Counted from the first letter of the stretch, positions 1-8,275 are shown. The stretch: DNA of 38,818 nucleotides from an uncultured Candidatus Saccharibacteria bacterium (GCA_947169915.1 CAMVRN010000009.1:1-38818), one strand, 5' to 3'. A program made the numbers and translations. The notes: generated by a model not told the origin, from the sequence alone.

Positions 1-139
1 TTGGCTCATCAGCAAAGGTTCTGGTTGAGAGGAGTTGAGGGTAGAAAGGGAGAGCGAATACAAAAAGTACACTAGCCACAATCGCAAAATAGCACAAAAA
101 ACGTTCTTGCGTCTTCGGGATAGGTAGCCTAAGAAGCAT
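1..139 (-). CDS. N-terminus of an exported or membrane protein (partial)
   Basis: The open frame runs off the left edge, so only 46 residues are visible. It starts at an ATG (139-137) preceded on the minus strand by GGAGGT at 156-151, 11 bases away. The N-terminus has a short basic stretch (residues 4-13) followed by a hydrophobic segment (about 15-33, FLCYFAIVASVLFVFALPF), then a polar region. This looks like a signal peptide or signal anchor. The family cannot be identified from this much sequence. Confidence 0.6.
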   Translation of the reverse strand, partial: MLLRLPIPKTQERFLCYFAIVASVLFVFALPFYPQLLSTRTFADEP

Positions 140-314
140 TAACTGTATTTACCTCCATATATACACCAAAAATACGGCATATTCCATTACAATAATACTA
201 CAAAAGCATATCCAAAATCAACATAAAACCTACACGAATTTTGCTTATTCTTTCTTTGTAAAAATAACAACAAACACACTATTACCCCAAGAAATTTGGT
301 GGAAAACTTTCGTC

Positions 315-341
315 TTGACATCACGCTTGCAGTTGTATAAT
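315..341 (+). promoter_or_regulatory. Sigma70-type promoter for the 383 gene
   Basis: TTGACA at 315-320 is followed 15 bases later by TATAAT (336-341). A TAATAT register at 338-343 would give a 17-base spacer. Transcription would start near 348-350, leaving a leader of about 35 bases that carries AGGAT (370-374) before the ATG at 383. Confidence 0.6.
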
Positions 342-382
342 ATAAAAACAGTACTATATAAAAATAGACAGGATGCGAGGTG

Positions 383-901
383 ATGTCTGAACTACCAGAA
401 AAACAAATAAAACGTCTACGCAGTCTCTTACAAGATGCAGAGACTAACTTGGCCGCCGCAAAAGAACTCTTAAACTCCGTCCTTGGCGATGGTACCGTTA
501 TTACCGCGCCTCACGATACCGTTGTCTCTGACCCTGATGGCAAAATTATTGAGGGCGTTTTTGATGGACAAATCATGATTGGTCCAGACGGAAAGAACTA
601 CCCAGTTCCAGCAAACTATGCTTCAAAGTCTAAGCTCGTCGAAGGTGACCTAATGAAACTCACCATCACTCCTGAAGGCAAATTCCTCTACAAACAAATT
701 GGCCCAGTCGAACGCAAAACCGTTATCGGTACTCTTACCCATCACGACGACAAATACTACGTCGAGGTTGCAGGTCGCGAATATGAAATCCTTTACGCTT
801 CTGTAACTTACTTCCATCTCCGTGAAGGTTCGCAAGTTTCCGTAGTTATACCGGTAAACAATGCCGATGCCCAATGGGCAGCCGTTGAAGCAGCCCTCTA
901 A
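383..901 (+). CDS. Conserved Patescibacteria-type protein of unknown function
   Basis: 172 residues. I chose the ATG at 383, which has AGGAT at 370-374 about 8 bases upstream; a GTG one codon earlier is less likely. Residues 1-35 are predicted helical and coiled-coil-like. The rest is beta-rich and soluble, with two compact segments: about 40-110, containing DGQIMIGPDGKNYPVPANYA, and about 110-165. There is no signal peptide or membrane segment. The segment with the YPVPANYASKSKLVEGD stretch resembles proteins I recall only from CPR genomes, annotated as hypothetical. It precedes dnaX but is separated from it by a terminator, so it is its own transcription unit. I assign no function; a nucleic-acid-binding small-barrel fold is a guess. 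Confidence 0.75.
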   Translation: MSELPEKQIKRLRSLLQDAETNLAAAKELLNSVLGDGTVITAPHDTVVSDPDGKIIEGVFDGQIMIGPDGKNYPVPANYASKSKLVEGDLMKLTITPEGKFLYKQIGPVERKTVIGTLTHHDDKYYVEVAGREYEILYASVTYFHLREGSQVSVVIPVNNADAQWAAVEAAL

Positions 902-928
902 AATCACCTCAAATGGGGTGATTTTTTT
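901..928 (+). terminator. Intrinsic terminator after the 383 gene
   Basis: AAATCACC (901-908) pairs with GGTGATTT (917-924) across an 8-base loop, followed by a T tract to 928. The stop codon is part of the stem. The extended -10 box of dnaX begins two bases after the T tract. Confidence 0.85.
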
Positions 929-929
929 A

Positions 930-938
930 TGCTATAAT
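930..938 (+). promoter_or_regulatory. Extended -10 promoter of dnaX (leaderless)
   Basis: TGCTATAAT with the hexamer at 933-938. Only six bases (CAAAAC) separate it from the ATG at 945, so the transcript is expected to begin at or next to the start codon. No clear -35 box is seen, because the position is occupied by the preceding terminator. Confidence 0.75.
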
Positions 939-944
939 CAAAAC

Positions 945-2279
945 ATGTTAGCCTTATATCGAAAATATCGTCCGAAAAAACTTTCAGAAGTAATTGGCCA
1001 AGAGCAAGTCACTACTCCGCTGGAAATAGCACTCAAGAAAAATAAGGTTTCTCATTCATATATTTTTACCGGACCACGCGGTTGCGGAAAAACTTCCGTC
1101 GCCCGTATTCTCGCCCACGAAATAAATGGTTTTTCTTACGAACTCGAAGATTCATATCTCGATATCATCGAAATCGACGCTGCATCTAACACTGGTGTCG
1201 ACAATATCCGCGAACTCCGCGAAAAAGCCGTTATAGCTCCATCCGAAGGAAAATACAAGGTCTATATCATAGACGAAGTTCACATGCTCTCAAAGCCTGC
1301 ATTTAATGCTCTTTTGAAGACGCTGGAGGAACCGCCTGCCCATGTTGTTTTCATCCTCGCGACTACAGACCTTGAAAAAGTTCCAGTCACAATTACCTCT
1401 CGCTCCCAAGTCTATACTTTTAATCTTGCGCCTGAAGAAATTATGCTCCCGCACCTAAAATCTATTTGCGAAAAAGAGGGAATCAAAATTGCAGACGATG
1501 CGCTTAAAATTATATGCGAAAAAGGCGGTGGCTCCTTCCGCGATTCGCTCTCCTTGCTCGACCAAATCTCTACCTTATCTGAAAAAGGGAAGGAAATCCT
1601 TGAAACTGATGTTGCGAACTGTTTAGGGCTTCCGCTAGATTCGAAAATCCAAGCCCTACTCGAAGCATACAAGTCTAAAGATTTCGAAACTACATCAAGT
1701 CAGCTGAAATCGCTTCTTCTTGAAGGAATAAAACCCGAAGCAATCGCAAACTCGGTTCTAAGTTCCATTGTCAAAAAGCCTGAACCAGCATTACTTCCAC
1801 TTCTAGGCGAGCTGCCAAAAGTTTCAGCACCATATCCCGAAGCAAAACTATTACTTGCTTTCCTCGGAAACGCGTCCATTTCCGCCCCGCCGCAACAAAT
1901 CATAAAGCCCCAGACAAAGCTAGCTTCAAAAGGCCCCGAATCGTCGAAGCCAGCATCTATGCCTGTTACGAAACCCGAATCGAAACCCGAAACAAGCCCC
2001 ACCGTTCCTCTCGCTCTCACGCCAGCCATCGAGCAACAGCTCAAACGCTGCAAAATAAAAGACGATGGGGAAACAATCCATATCTTCCCGTCAAAACAAA
2101 TCACTAAGACTATTTTGTCGCGCCCAGCAAACAGCGCCATCTTAAAAAGTAATTTTGACAAGCCTTTCATAATTCATGACCCCGAGGAACTGCAAAACTC
2201 GCCTGAACTTCAAAAAATTTCTGATATAATGGGTACAGTACAGGAGGTCAATAACGAAAATGGAGGAATCCCTTTCTAG
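945..2279 (+). CDS. dnaX: DNA polymerase III subunit gamma/tau
   Basis: 444 residues. It is the AAA+ clamp-loader ATPase that loads the sliding clamp. The start at ATG 945 gives the family's usual beginning (MLALYRKYRPKKLSEVIGQ); an upstream ATG at 861 would run through the preceding gene and the terminator. Visible motifs are Walker A GPRGCGKTS (residues 43-51), Walker B DEVH (110-113), sensor 1 LATTD and the SRSQVYTF segment. The four-cysteine zinc module that normally lies between Walker A and the IEIDAASN motif is absent: only about 20 residues separate them and none is Cys. The C-terminal third (from about residue 315) is Pro/Lys/Ser-rich and unlike classical tau domains. The 3' end overlaps dnaB by 20 bases and contains a probable dnaB promoter. 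Confidence 0.95.
   Translation: MLALYRKYRPKKLSEVIGQEQVTTPLEIALKKNKVSHSYIFTGPRGCGKTSVARILAHEINGFSYELEDSYLDIIEIDAASNTGVDNIRELREKAVIAPSEGKYKVYIIDEVHMLSKPAFNALLKTLEEPPAHVVFILATTDLEKVPVTITSRSQVYTFNLAPEEIMLPHLKSICEKEGIKIADDALKIICEKGGGSFRDSLSLLDQISTLSEKGKEILETDVANCLGLPLDSKIQALLEAYKSKDFETTSSQLKSLLLEGIKPEAIANSVLSSIVKKPEPALLPLLGELPKVSAPYPEAKLLLAFLGNASISAPPQQIIKPQTKLASKGPESSKPASMPVTKPESKPETSPTVPLALTPAIEQQLKRCKIKDDGETIHIFPSKQITKTILSRPANSAILKSNFDKPFIIHDPEELQNSPELQKISDIMGTVQEVNNENGGIPF
2222..2247 (+). promoter_or_regulatory. Internal dnaB promoter and ribosome binding site
   Basis: TGATATAAT (hexamer 2225-2230) lies inside the dnaX coding end. AGGAGG at 2242-2247 follows, 12 bases before the dnaB ATG at 2260. 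This would let dnaB be transcribed independently with a leader of roughly 20 bases. Confidence 0.55.
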
Positions 2280-3645
2280 TCGAAGCAATTCTTCGAAAAA
2301 ATCGGGCGGACGAATCCCGCCTCAAGATTTGAATGCCGAAAAATCTCTTCTTGGCGCTATCCTCTTATCAGACACAGCGTTTCCTGACATTCTCGAAATA
2401 GTCAAATCAAAAGACTTCTACGAAGAGCGTCATTCAAAAATTTTTCACGCAATGACTTCTTTATATCAGCACCATTCTCCAATCGACCTAACTACAACCG
2501 TCGCCCAACTTCGCAAAGAAAAGAACCTACGTTCTGCCGGCGGAGAAAATTACATCATCGAACTCTCGAACTTCGTTCTTACGCCAACCCACGCCAGTGC
2601 CTACGCCGAACTTGTAAAAAATGCTTCTTTGCGACGCAGTCTCATTAAAGCCGGTTCCGTAATTGTCGAGAGCGGTTTTGAAGAAGGAAAGGAGATTGGT
2701 GAAGTTTTGGGCGCTGCAGAAAAGGAACTATATAGCGTAACCAATACAGTAACTAAATCCGAGTACGTTCCTCTCGGAAGTCTTCTTGCGGACGCCTTCG
2801 AACGCATGGAAGAACTCCACCGTAATAAAGGCGCCCTCCGCGGTCTTAAAACCGGTTTCCGCGACCTAGATAAAAAGACCGCCGGTTTCCAAAAAGGCGA
2901 CCTTATCATCATCGGCGCCCGCCCCGCAATGGGTAAAACCACCTTCGCAGAAAACATTGCCTACAACGTTTCAACCATGAACAATCGCGGGGTTCTATTC
3001 TTCTCGATGGAGATGTCAAGTGCGGAAATCGTCGACCGTATCGTTTCCGATGTTTCAGGAGTCAACAACTGGAATATTCGCACCGGAAATATTACTGAGG
3101 AAGATTACGTGAAAATTACAGACGCCTACGATGAGATGGATTCCGTTCCGCTCTATATCGATGATACTTCATCAATGAACATTCTTGAGCTTCGCAACAA
3201 AGCTCGCCGTGCAGCTCATGACCATGACATTGGTTTGATTATCATTGACTATCTACAACTTATTCAAGGCACCGACCGTTATGCCGGCAACCGTGTTCAG
3301 GAAGTTACAGAGATTTCTCGCGGTCTCAAGCAACTCGCACGCGAGCTCGAAATCCCTATCGTTGCTCTTGCGCAACTTTCACGTAATGTGACTGGGCGCG
3401 ACGACCCGCGTCCAATTCTTTCAGACCTTCGCGAATCTGGTTCCATCGAGCAGGATGCCGACCTTGTTATGTTCCTTCATCGAATCGACTACTATAACCA
3501 AAACAAACCAGATTACGTCGAGACAAATATCACCGAGTTAATTATTGCGAAACACCGCCATGGACCAGTCGGAAAAATCGAGCTTTACTTCCATCCAGAA
3601 CTTCTCCGTTTCATGACTCTCGACAAAGAGCATACCGAAGAATAG
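2260..3645 (+). CDS. dnaB: Replicative DNA helicase
   Basis: 461 residues, full length for the hexameric helicase that unwinds DNA at the fork. The N-terminal primase-interacting domain covers about residues 18-165 (PPQDLNAEKSLLGAIL motif). The RecA-like C-terminal domain has Walker A GARPAMGKT (219-227), Walker B LIIIDYLQL, and the LSDLRESGSIEQDADLV motif near the C-terminus. The start at ATG 2260 is set by the upstream AGGAGG. It overlaps the dnaX 3' end by 20 bases, so clamp loader and helicase are likely co-expressed, with an additional internal promoter. No intein or frameshift is visible. Confidence 0.97.
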   Translation: MEESLSSRSNSSKKSGGRIPPQDLNAEKSLLGAILLSDTAFPDILEIVKSKDFYEERHSKIFHAMTSLYQHHSPIDLTTTVAQLRKEKNLRSAGGENYIIELSNFVLTPTHASAYAELVKNASLRRSLIKAGSVIVESGFEEGKEIGEVLGAAEKELYSVTNTVTKSEYVPLGSLLADAFERMEELHRNKGALRGLKTGFRDLDKKTAGFQKGDLIIIGARPAMGKTTFAENIAYNVSTMNNRGVLFFSMEMSSAEIVDRIVSDVSGVNNWNIRTGNITEEDYVKITDAYDEMDSVPLYIDDTSSMNILELRNKARRAAHDHDIGLIIIDYLQLIQGTDRYAGNRVQEVTEISRGLKQLARELEIPIVALAQLSRNVTGRDDPRPILSDLRESGSIEQDADLVMFLHRIDYYNQNKPDYVETNITELIIAKHRHGPVGKIELYFHPELLRFMTLDKEHTEE

Positions 3646-3674
3646 AAACTTCAACGCGTTTTCAGCCATATTCA

Positions 3675-3683
3675 TGCTATAAT
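3675..3683 (+). promoter_or_regulatory. Extended -10 promoter (leaderless) of the 3690 gene
   Basis: TGCTATAAT with the hexamer at 3678-3683, six bases before the GTG start at 3690. An ATG at 3688 is out of frame and followed at once by a stop. The promoter position supports the GTG. Confidence 0.65.
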
Positions 3684-3689
3684 GTTTAT

Positions 3690-5159
3690 GTGAGTAAACT
3701 CATTATTTCTAAACTTTTTCTATACCGTTATCGCTTTGTTATCGGCTACATCGTCTTAGGTCTTGCATTTGTCGCGCTAGTTCTAACTATGCCACTCATC
3801 TCCCCCGCAGGACTCTCCGACGTCGAACGCGAATCCGCCGTCTCAAGTTATAACCTTCATTTTTCATCCATCACAACTGGCGACCTCGTCGACCTCCCAT
3901 ATCACATTCTTCAAAAACTTTCTATCCTAGCCTTCGGTCTCACTTCTTACGCAATAAAACTTCCATCAATCATTGTCGGTCTCGGCCTCGGTCTCCTTAT
4001 TATTCTCCTTCTAAACCGCTGGTTCAAAAGTAACGTTGCTCTTCTCGCATCAATCGTTACAGTCCTCTCGACACCATTCCTTTACCTTGCCGGTTCTGGC
4101 ACTCCACTCATCATGCTAATCTTCTGGCCAACCCTACTTTTGTGGCTCGGCTCCAAAATTCAGGGCGAGAAAGAGCCAAAACCAATTTGGTGCCTTTTCT
4201 TCGCAATCGCCCTACTTCTTGCAATCTACACTCCGCACCTAATTTATCTCGTGGCATTCATTATCATCTTCACGATTTGGAATCCGCATCTACGTTTTAC
4301 AGTTAAATCCCTTCCGAAACTTCCACTCATTGCCACAATCATCATCATCCTGGGCGGCTTTGGCGTCTGGCTCACAAATGTCATCACATCAAGTTCAGTC
4401 GCCCTAACGGTTTTCTTCGGAGATAACTTTTCTCTAAACAACTTCTTCGAAAACATTAAGACCGGCTTTGCTCCATTTTTCTCATGGGGGCAACCACTTG
4501 AAGGCCTCTATCTTTCTCCGCTTATCGGTTTATCTAGCGTCGCCCTTGCCATTACAGGCTTGTTATCAACCAGAAAAGGATTCTTCGCTTCACGAAACGC
4601 AATCGCCAGCTGTTTTATCGTTTTCGCCATCATTCTCGCCGGTCTTACTCCAGATTCAGCACTTCTCCTAGTTTTACCAGTCGCCATCCTTACCGCGCAT
4701 GGCCTTCGTTATCTCCTCGAAAAATGGTACGGCTTATTCCCAGAGAATCCATACGCTCGTGTCTTCGCGATCTTTCCTCTAACGATTCTATTAGCACTTA
4801 TGATTATTCCGAGCCTAAACCACTATGTCTATGGATACAAATATACCCCAGCTGTCGCTACCCAATTTTCGACCGACCTAGAGCTTATCGACAAAAACCT
4901 TGCAAATGACACCCTACTCATTACAGAAAAAGATTCTCTCGATTATAACTTCTACAAAATATACGAAGACCGCCACCATAAAATTAAACTATATTCATCC
5001 GACGAAAAAATTCCTGTCCTGACAGAACCAGAACTATCAATCGCCACAATAGGCAAACTGGACGACTACAAATTGCCCGACGGCTACGCCCTAAAAAACA
5101 TCGTCACCTCCCCAAAATCAGATAATTCTGATAGAATATACATATATACACGTAAATAA
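3690..5159 (+). CDS. Polytopic membrane glycosyltransferase-like protein (GT39/PMT type)
   Basis: 489 residues starting at GTG. A short basic N-terminus is followed by a first transmembrane helix (about 12-33), an outer loop with acidic residues (LSDVERESA, about 38-46) and a run of roughly ten further hydrophobic helices to about residue 375. A soluble C-terminal domain of about 110 residues follows. The acidic pair in the first loop and the KLPSIIVG motif after the second helix fit GT-C enzymes of the GT39/ArnT kind, which transfer sugars from polyprenyl carriers outside the membrane. The substrate cannot be told. The gene sits between dnaB and ybaB, where it has no obvious functional partner. 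Confidence 0.65.
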   Translation: MSKLIISKLFLYRYRFVIGYIVLGLAFVALVLTMPLISPAGLSDVERESAVSSYNLHFSSITTGDLVDLPYHILQKLSILAFGLTSYAIKLPSIIVGLGLGLLIILLLNRWFKSNVALLASIVTVLSTPFLYLAGSGTPLIMLIFWPTLLLWLGSKIQGEKEPKPIWCLFFAIALLLAIYTPHLIYLVAFIIIFTIWNPHLRFTVKSLPKLPLIATIIIILGGFGVWLTNVITSSSVALTVFFGDNFSLNNFFENIKTGFAPFFSWGQPLEGLYLSPLIGLSSVALAITGLLSTRKGFFASRNAIASCFIVFAIILAGLTPDSALLLVLPVAILTAHGLRYLLEKWYGLFPENPYARVFAIFPLTILLALMIIPSLNHYVYGYKYTPAVATQFSTDLELIDKNLANDTLLITEKDSLDYNFYKIYEDRHHKIKLYSSDEKIPVLTEPELSIATIGKLDDYKLPDGYALKNIVTSPKSDNSDRIYIYTRK

Positions 5160-5179
5160 ACTAACCAGGAGTTGTTAAT

Positions 5180-5476
5180 ATGGGTCAAACAATGGACCAA
5201 ATGAAAATGATTAATCAGTTGCGCAAAGCGCAAAAAGACCTCAAGAATGAAATCGTCGAAGTAGAAGCTGGCGATGGTGCCGTCGTTGTTCAAATCAACG
5301 GTGAACTCAAAATCAAGAAAGTTTCAATCGACCCAGAGAAAGTCGACCTCGACAACATTCACCAACTCGAACGCTGGATTGAAAACTGCCTCCGCGACGG
5401 TTACGCGAAAGCACAAGAAATTGCTTCTGAAAAAATGAAACCTCTCATGGGTAAACTTGGTAACCTTGGACTATAA
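5180..5476 (+). CDS. ybaB: YbaB/EbfC family nucleoid-associated protein
   Basis: 98 residues, the usual size for this dimeric DNA-binding family. Helices at both ends flank a central sheet with the family's GDGAVVVQINGE and KKVSIDPE segments. AGGAG at 5167-5171 lies 8 bases before the ATG. The stop overlaps the recR start (TAATG), so the two are translationally coupled, as in many bacteria. The classical cluster is dnaX-ybaB-recR; here dnaB and a glycosyltransferase are inserted between dnaX and ybaB. Confidence 0.93.
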   Translation: MGQTMDQMKMINQLRKAQKDLKNEIVEVEAGDGAVVVQINGELKIKKVSIDPEKVDLDNIHQLERWIENCLRDGYAKAQEIASEKMKPLMGKLGNLGL

Positions 5477-6081
5477 TGCTTCCTAAGGCTCTGACTGATG
5501 TAATCGAAGCTCTCGGACACCTCCCAGGAGTGGGTCCACGCACAGCAGAACGCTATGCCTACTTTCTGTTTCGCTCGAATCCTCGCATCTCCGAATCAAT
5601 TTCGGAGACCTTAAATAACCTACATTCCCGCTTGAAGACATGTCCAAAAACTTTTGCATTAATCGACTCGGACCGTAAACTATCCGAGTTCTATGACGAT
5701 GATAGCCGCGACAAGACCTCCGTACTTGTCGTCGAAGAGCCGCTAGATATTTATTCAATCGAAGCCACGAAACAATACCAGGGAACATACCATGTCCTTG
5801 GCGGGGCAATCTCGCCAATCGACGGAATCTCTCCCGACCAACTTCACATTAAAGAACTTATCTCAAGAATCAAAGACGACTCAGTTAAAGAGGTTATAAT
5901 CGCAACCAACCCATCAGTCGAAGGTGAGTCAACGGCGCTCCTCTTGCAGAAACTTTTAGGCGAAAAATACCCGGAATTAAAAATCACTCGCCTCGCACGT
6001 GGCCTACCGCTTGGCGTTGATTTGTCCTACGCCGACCAAATCACCTTATCGGCAGCTCTGCAGAACCGTACTGCGCTGTAG
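5476..6081 (+). CDS. recR: Recombination mediator RecR
   Basis: 201 residues, normal length. RecR works with RecO/RecF to load RecA on gapped DNA. The helix-hairpin-helix HLPGVGPRTAERYAY lies at about 14-28, and the Toprim domain (about 80-175) has VVEEPLD, GTYHVLGGAISP and ATNPSVEGE. The Cys4 zinc finger between them is degenerate: only Cys56 remains in the whole protein, while the other three positions of the usual CxxC...CxxC pattern are replaced although the segment keeps its length. It starts in the stop codon of ybaB. It converges on rmuC with 17 bases between the stop codons. Confidence 0.94.
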   Translation: MLPKALTDVIEALGHLPGVGPRTAERYAYFLFRSNPRISESISETLNNLHSRLKTCPKTFALIDSDRKLSEFYDDDSRDKTSVLVVEEPLDIYSIEATKQYQGTYHVLGGAISPIDGISPDQLHIKELISRIKDDSVKEVIIATNPSVEGESTALLLQKLLGEKYPELKITRLARGLPLGVDLSYADQITLSAALQNRTAL

Positions 6082-6098
6082 TATACTCTAATTTCGCA

Positions 6099-7232
6099 CT
6101 AAAGGCCTGAATCAAGTGCAACTTTTTCGTTTTCAGGTAGACTTTCAACGTCGCTCATCGTCTTCTCGATTCGTCGAGCCTGTTTCCTTGTATCCTCAAT
6201 CTTTTTAGCGCTTTCACTAAGCTTCTTTTCTACGCCTTCAAGCAAATCGCCGAATTTCCCAAATTGCGCTTTAACACCGCCAAGAATCTTCCAAACCTCC
6301 GCCGAACGTTTCTCAATTGCTACACTTCTATATCCCATTAATAGACCGTTCAGCATTACCGGAAGCGTCGCCGGACTAGATAACGATATACTATATTTTT
6401 GTCTAATCTCTTCATCGACGCCAGGTATCCTCAATATCTCCGCATAGAGTGATTCCGTTGGAACGAACATCATAGCAAATTCAGTTGTCTTAGGAACTTC
6501 GATATATTTATCGTGAATCTTTTTTGCCTGCGCAACTACGTCGTTTCTTAATGCTTTTCGATAAGCGTCAACGTCGGCTTTATCGCCATTATCATAGGCT
6601 TTAAGAAGTCTCTGATAATTTTCTACAGGGAACTTACTGTCTATCGGGAGTAAAACTTCATCCTCTTTTCCAGGCATCCTAACCGCAAATTCAACCCTAT
6701 CTGACGTTCCTTTCTTAATAATCGTATTCGTTAGATATTGCGTAGGAGTTAAAATGTCCTCAATAATTGCACCAAGCTGAACTTCTCCATATATTCCGCG
6801 TGTCTTTACGCCTTCCATGACTTTTTTCAAATCACCCACCCCAGTAGCTAAGTTTTTCATTTCCCCGAGCCCTTGATAAACTTGCGTTAGCTGCCCAGAA
6901 ATCTGCTTAAAGCTCTCATTAAACCTTTTTTCGACGCTCGCCTGTAATTTTTCATCAACAGTTTCGCGCATCTGTTCAAGCTTCTTCTCATTACTCGTCT
7001 GAATCTTCTCAAAGTTCTGGTTCAGCTCCGACCTACTCTTCCTAAACTCGTCCGAGATAACTGGCGTTAAACTATCAATTTTCTTAGAGAGAACTTCTAC
7101 CTTTGTGTCGGTTTTGATAAGTTTTTCCTCAAGGCTTGAAGTATCGACTTTTGTTCCACGAAGCGTTGTGAGAAGAACCACGCCAATCAAAACAAGATTT
7201 ATAACTAAAAGTATTACCATAACAATTTCCAT
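6099..7232 (-). CDS. rmuC: DNA recombination protein RmuC family
   Basis: 377 residues from the ATG at 7232. An ATG three codons upstream overlaps the -10 box, and the box-to-start distance (7 bases) favours 7232. An N-terminal transmembrane helix (about 2-22) is followed by a long charged coiled coil (about 30-125). The RmuC nuclease-like domain follows, with KTRGIYGEVQLG, LLPIDSKFPVENY (the PD-(D/E)XK-like core) and FVPTESLYAEIL. A C-terminal helical region comes last. RmuC limits inverted-repeat rearrangements in E. coli; the biochemical activity is poorly known. It is divergent from nrnA, with overlapping promoter territory. Confidence 0.92.
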   Translation of the reverse strand: MEIVMVILLVINLVLIGVVLLTTLRGTKVDTSSLEEKLIKTDTKVEVLSKKIDSLTPVISDEFRKSRSELNQNFEKIQTSNEKKLEQMRETVDEKLQASVEKRFNESFKQISGQLTQVYQGLGEMKNLATGVGDLKKVMEGVKTRGIYGEVQLGAIIEDILTPTQYLTNTIIKKGTSDRVEFAVRMPGKEDEVLLPIDSKFPVENYQRLLKAYDNGDKADVDAYRKALRNDVVAQAKKIHDKYIEVPKTTEFAMMFVPTESLYAEILRIPGVDEEIRQKYSISLSSPATLPVMLNGLLMGYRSVAIEKRSAEVWKILGGVKAQFGKFGDLLEGVEKKLSESAKKIEDTRKQARRIEKTMSDVESLPENEKVALDSGL

Positions 7233-7239
7233 GTTTTTC

Positions 7240-7264
7240 ATTATATCACACCTTATGTTATAAT
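7240..7264. promoter_or_regulatory. Back-to-back leaderless promoters of rmuC and nrnA
   Basis: On the minus strand TGATATAAT has its hexamer at 7245-7240, seven bases from the rmuC ATG at 7232. On the plus strand TGTTATAAT has its hexamer at 7259-7264, six bases from the nrnA ATG at 7271. Only 13 bases separate the two -10 hexamers, so polymerase cannot occupy both at once. Confidence 0.7.
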
Positions 7265-7270
7265 AATCAC

Positions 7271-8275
7271 ATGTATCACTCTCTTCTTGATTTTTTGAAA
7301 GGCAAACAAAACATCTGTATTGTCCAAGCGGAGAACCCAGATGGGGATTCGCTCGGTTCCGCCATTTCTTTAGACTATATCGTCTCCAACCTTAATCCTT
7401 CAGCCGAGGTAACCCTTTATTGTCCAGTCGACATTCCAAAATACCTTCACTACTATTCGGATTGGTCGCGCGTCGAAAATGAATTCGGCTGGCGCGCAGA
7501 CGGTTACATTATTGTCGATACAGCCGCGGAAGTCCTTCTAAGTAAACTTCTTGACGACTCAGCAATCAAAAATAAACTATACTCCTCTCCAGTTTTTGTA
7601 CTCGACCATCATGAAACACCGGATGATTTGAATTTTCCTCATGAATCCATAATCGAACCTCTCCCAGCTTGCTGTGACTTAATTTATAAGATTATCGACT
7701 CTGAAAAACTCGAAATAACTCCAGACATCGCCAAAAACCTTATCTATGGTATTCTTTCTGATACTCTAGGGTTAACTAGTGCGACAACATCCCCAGAAAC
7801 TTTTCGACACATTGCCACACTCCTAGAGAAAGGCAACCTCAACATTTCTGACCTCGAAGAAGCTCGCCGTGAATTCATGAAGAAATCGCCTCGCATTCTC
7901 GATTACAAGGCCGAACTAATCAAGCGCATCGAGTACAGCCTCGACGGACAACTCGCTACAGTCCATATCCCTTGGGATGATATTGAAAAATTCTCTGATG
8001 AATACAATCCAAACGTTCTTATTCTCGAAGAACTTCGCCTCGTAGAAGGAGTCGACGTAGCAGTTGCTATAAAAACATACCCTGACGGCAAGGTAACTGG
8101 CAAAATTCGCACTAGCAAGCCAATAGCGGACCAAATCGCTGGATTTTACGGTGGTGGTGGTCACCCATACGCCGCAGGTTTCCGCACCTACGATATTTCA
8201 TACGAAGATGTCATCCGCGACCTCGTCTCAATCGTCCCAGATATGATTAGAAAGGTAGAAAATGAGACTCTATAA
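7271..8275 (+). CDS. nrnA: DHH/DHHA1 phosphoesterase (NrnA-like nanoRNase/pAp phosphatase)
   Basis: 334 residues. It has the DHH N-terminal domain with DGDSLGS (24-30), IIVDTA (80-85), LDHHE (111-115) and the YGILSDT motif, which supply the metal ligands. The DHHA1 domain ends with GGGGHPYAAG (about 295-304). NrnA-type enzymes degrade 2-5 nt RNAs and dephosphorylate pAp. Exact substrate preference cannot be read here, and a cyclic-dinucleotide-product phosphodiesterase (GdpP-like, without the membrane part) is an alternative. It is probably leaderless. It overlaps cysS by 14 bases, forming an operon. Confidence 0.88.
   Translation: MYHSLLDFLKGKQNICIVQAENPDGDSLGSAISLDYIVSNLNPSAEVTLYCPVDIPKYLHYYSDWSRVENEFGWRADGYIIVDTAAEVLLSKLLDDSAIKNKLYSSPVFVLDHHETPDDLNFPHESIIEPLPACCDLIYKIIDSEKLEITPDIAKNLIYGILSDTLGLTSATTSPETFRHIATLLEKGNLNISDLEEARREFMKKSPRILDYKAELIKRIEYSLDGQLATVHIPWDDIEKFSDEYNPNVLILEELRLVEGVDVAVAIKTYPDGKVTGKIRTSKPIADQIAGFYGGGGHPYAAGFRTYDISYEDVIRDLVSIVPDMIRKVENETL

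Noticed and set aside
861-944. Upstream ATG extension of dnaX
   Set aside because: It overlaps the end of the 383 gene and passes through the terminator and the -10 box. The family start is at 945.
945-2279. Programmed frameshift in dnaX giving gamma and tau forms
   Set aside because: No slippery heptamer with a downstream stem was seen, and the protein is already short.
6164-6180. CTCGA-TTCG-TCGAG hairpin inside rmuC as a recR terminator
   Set aside because: The stem is only five pairs and no T tract follows, so it is too weak to call.
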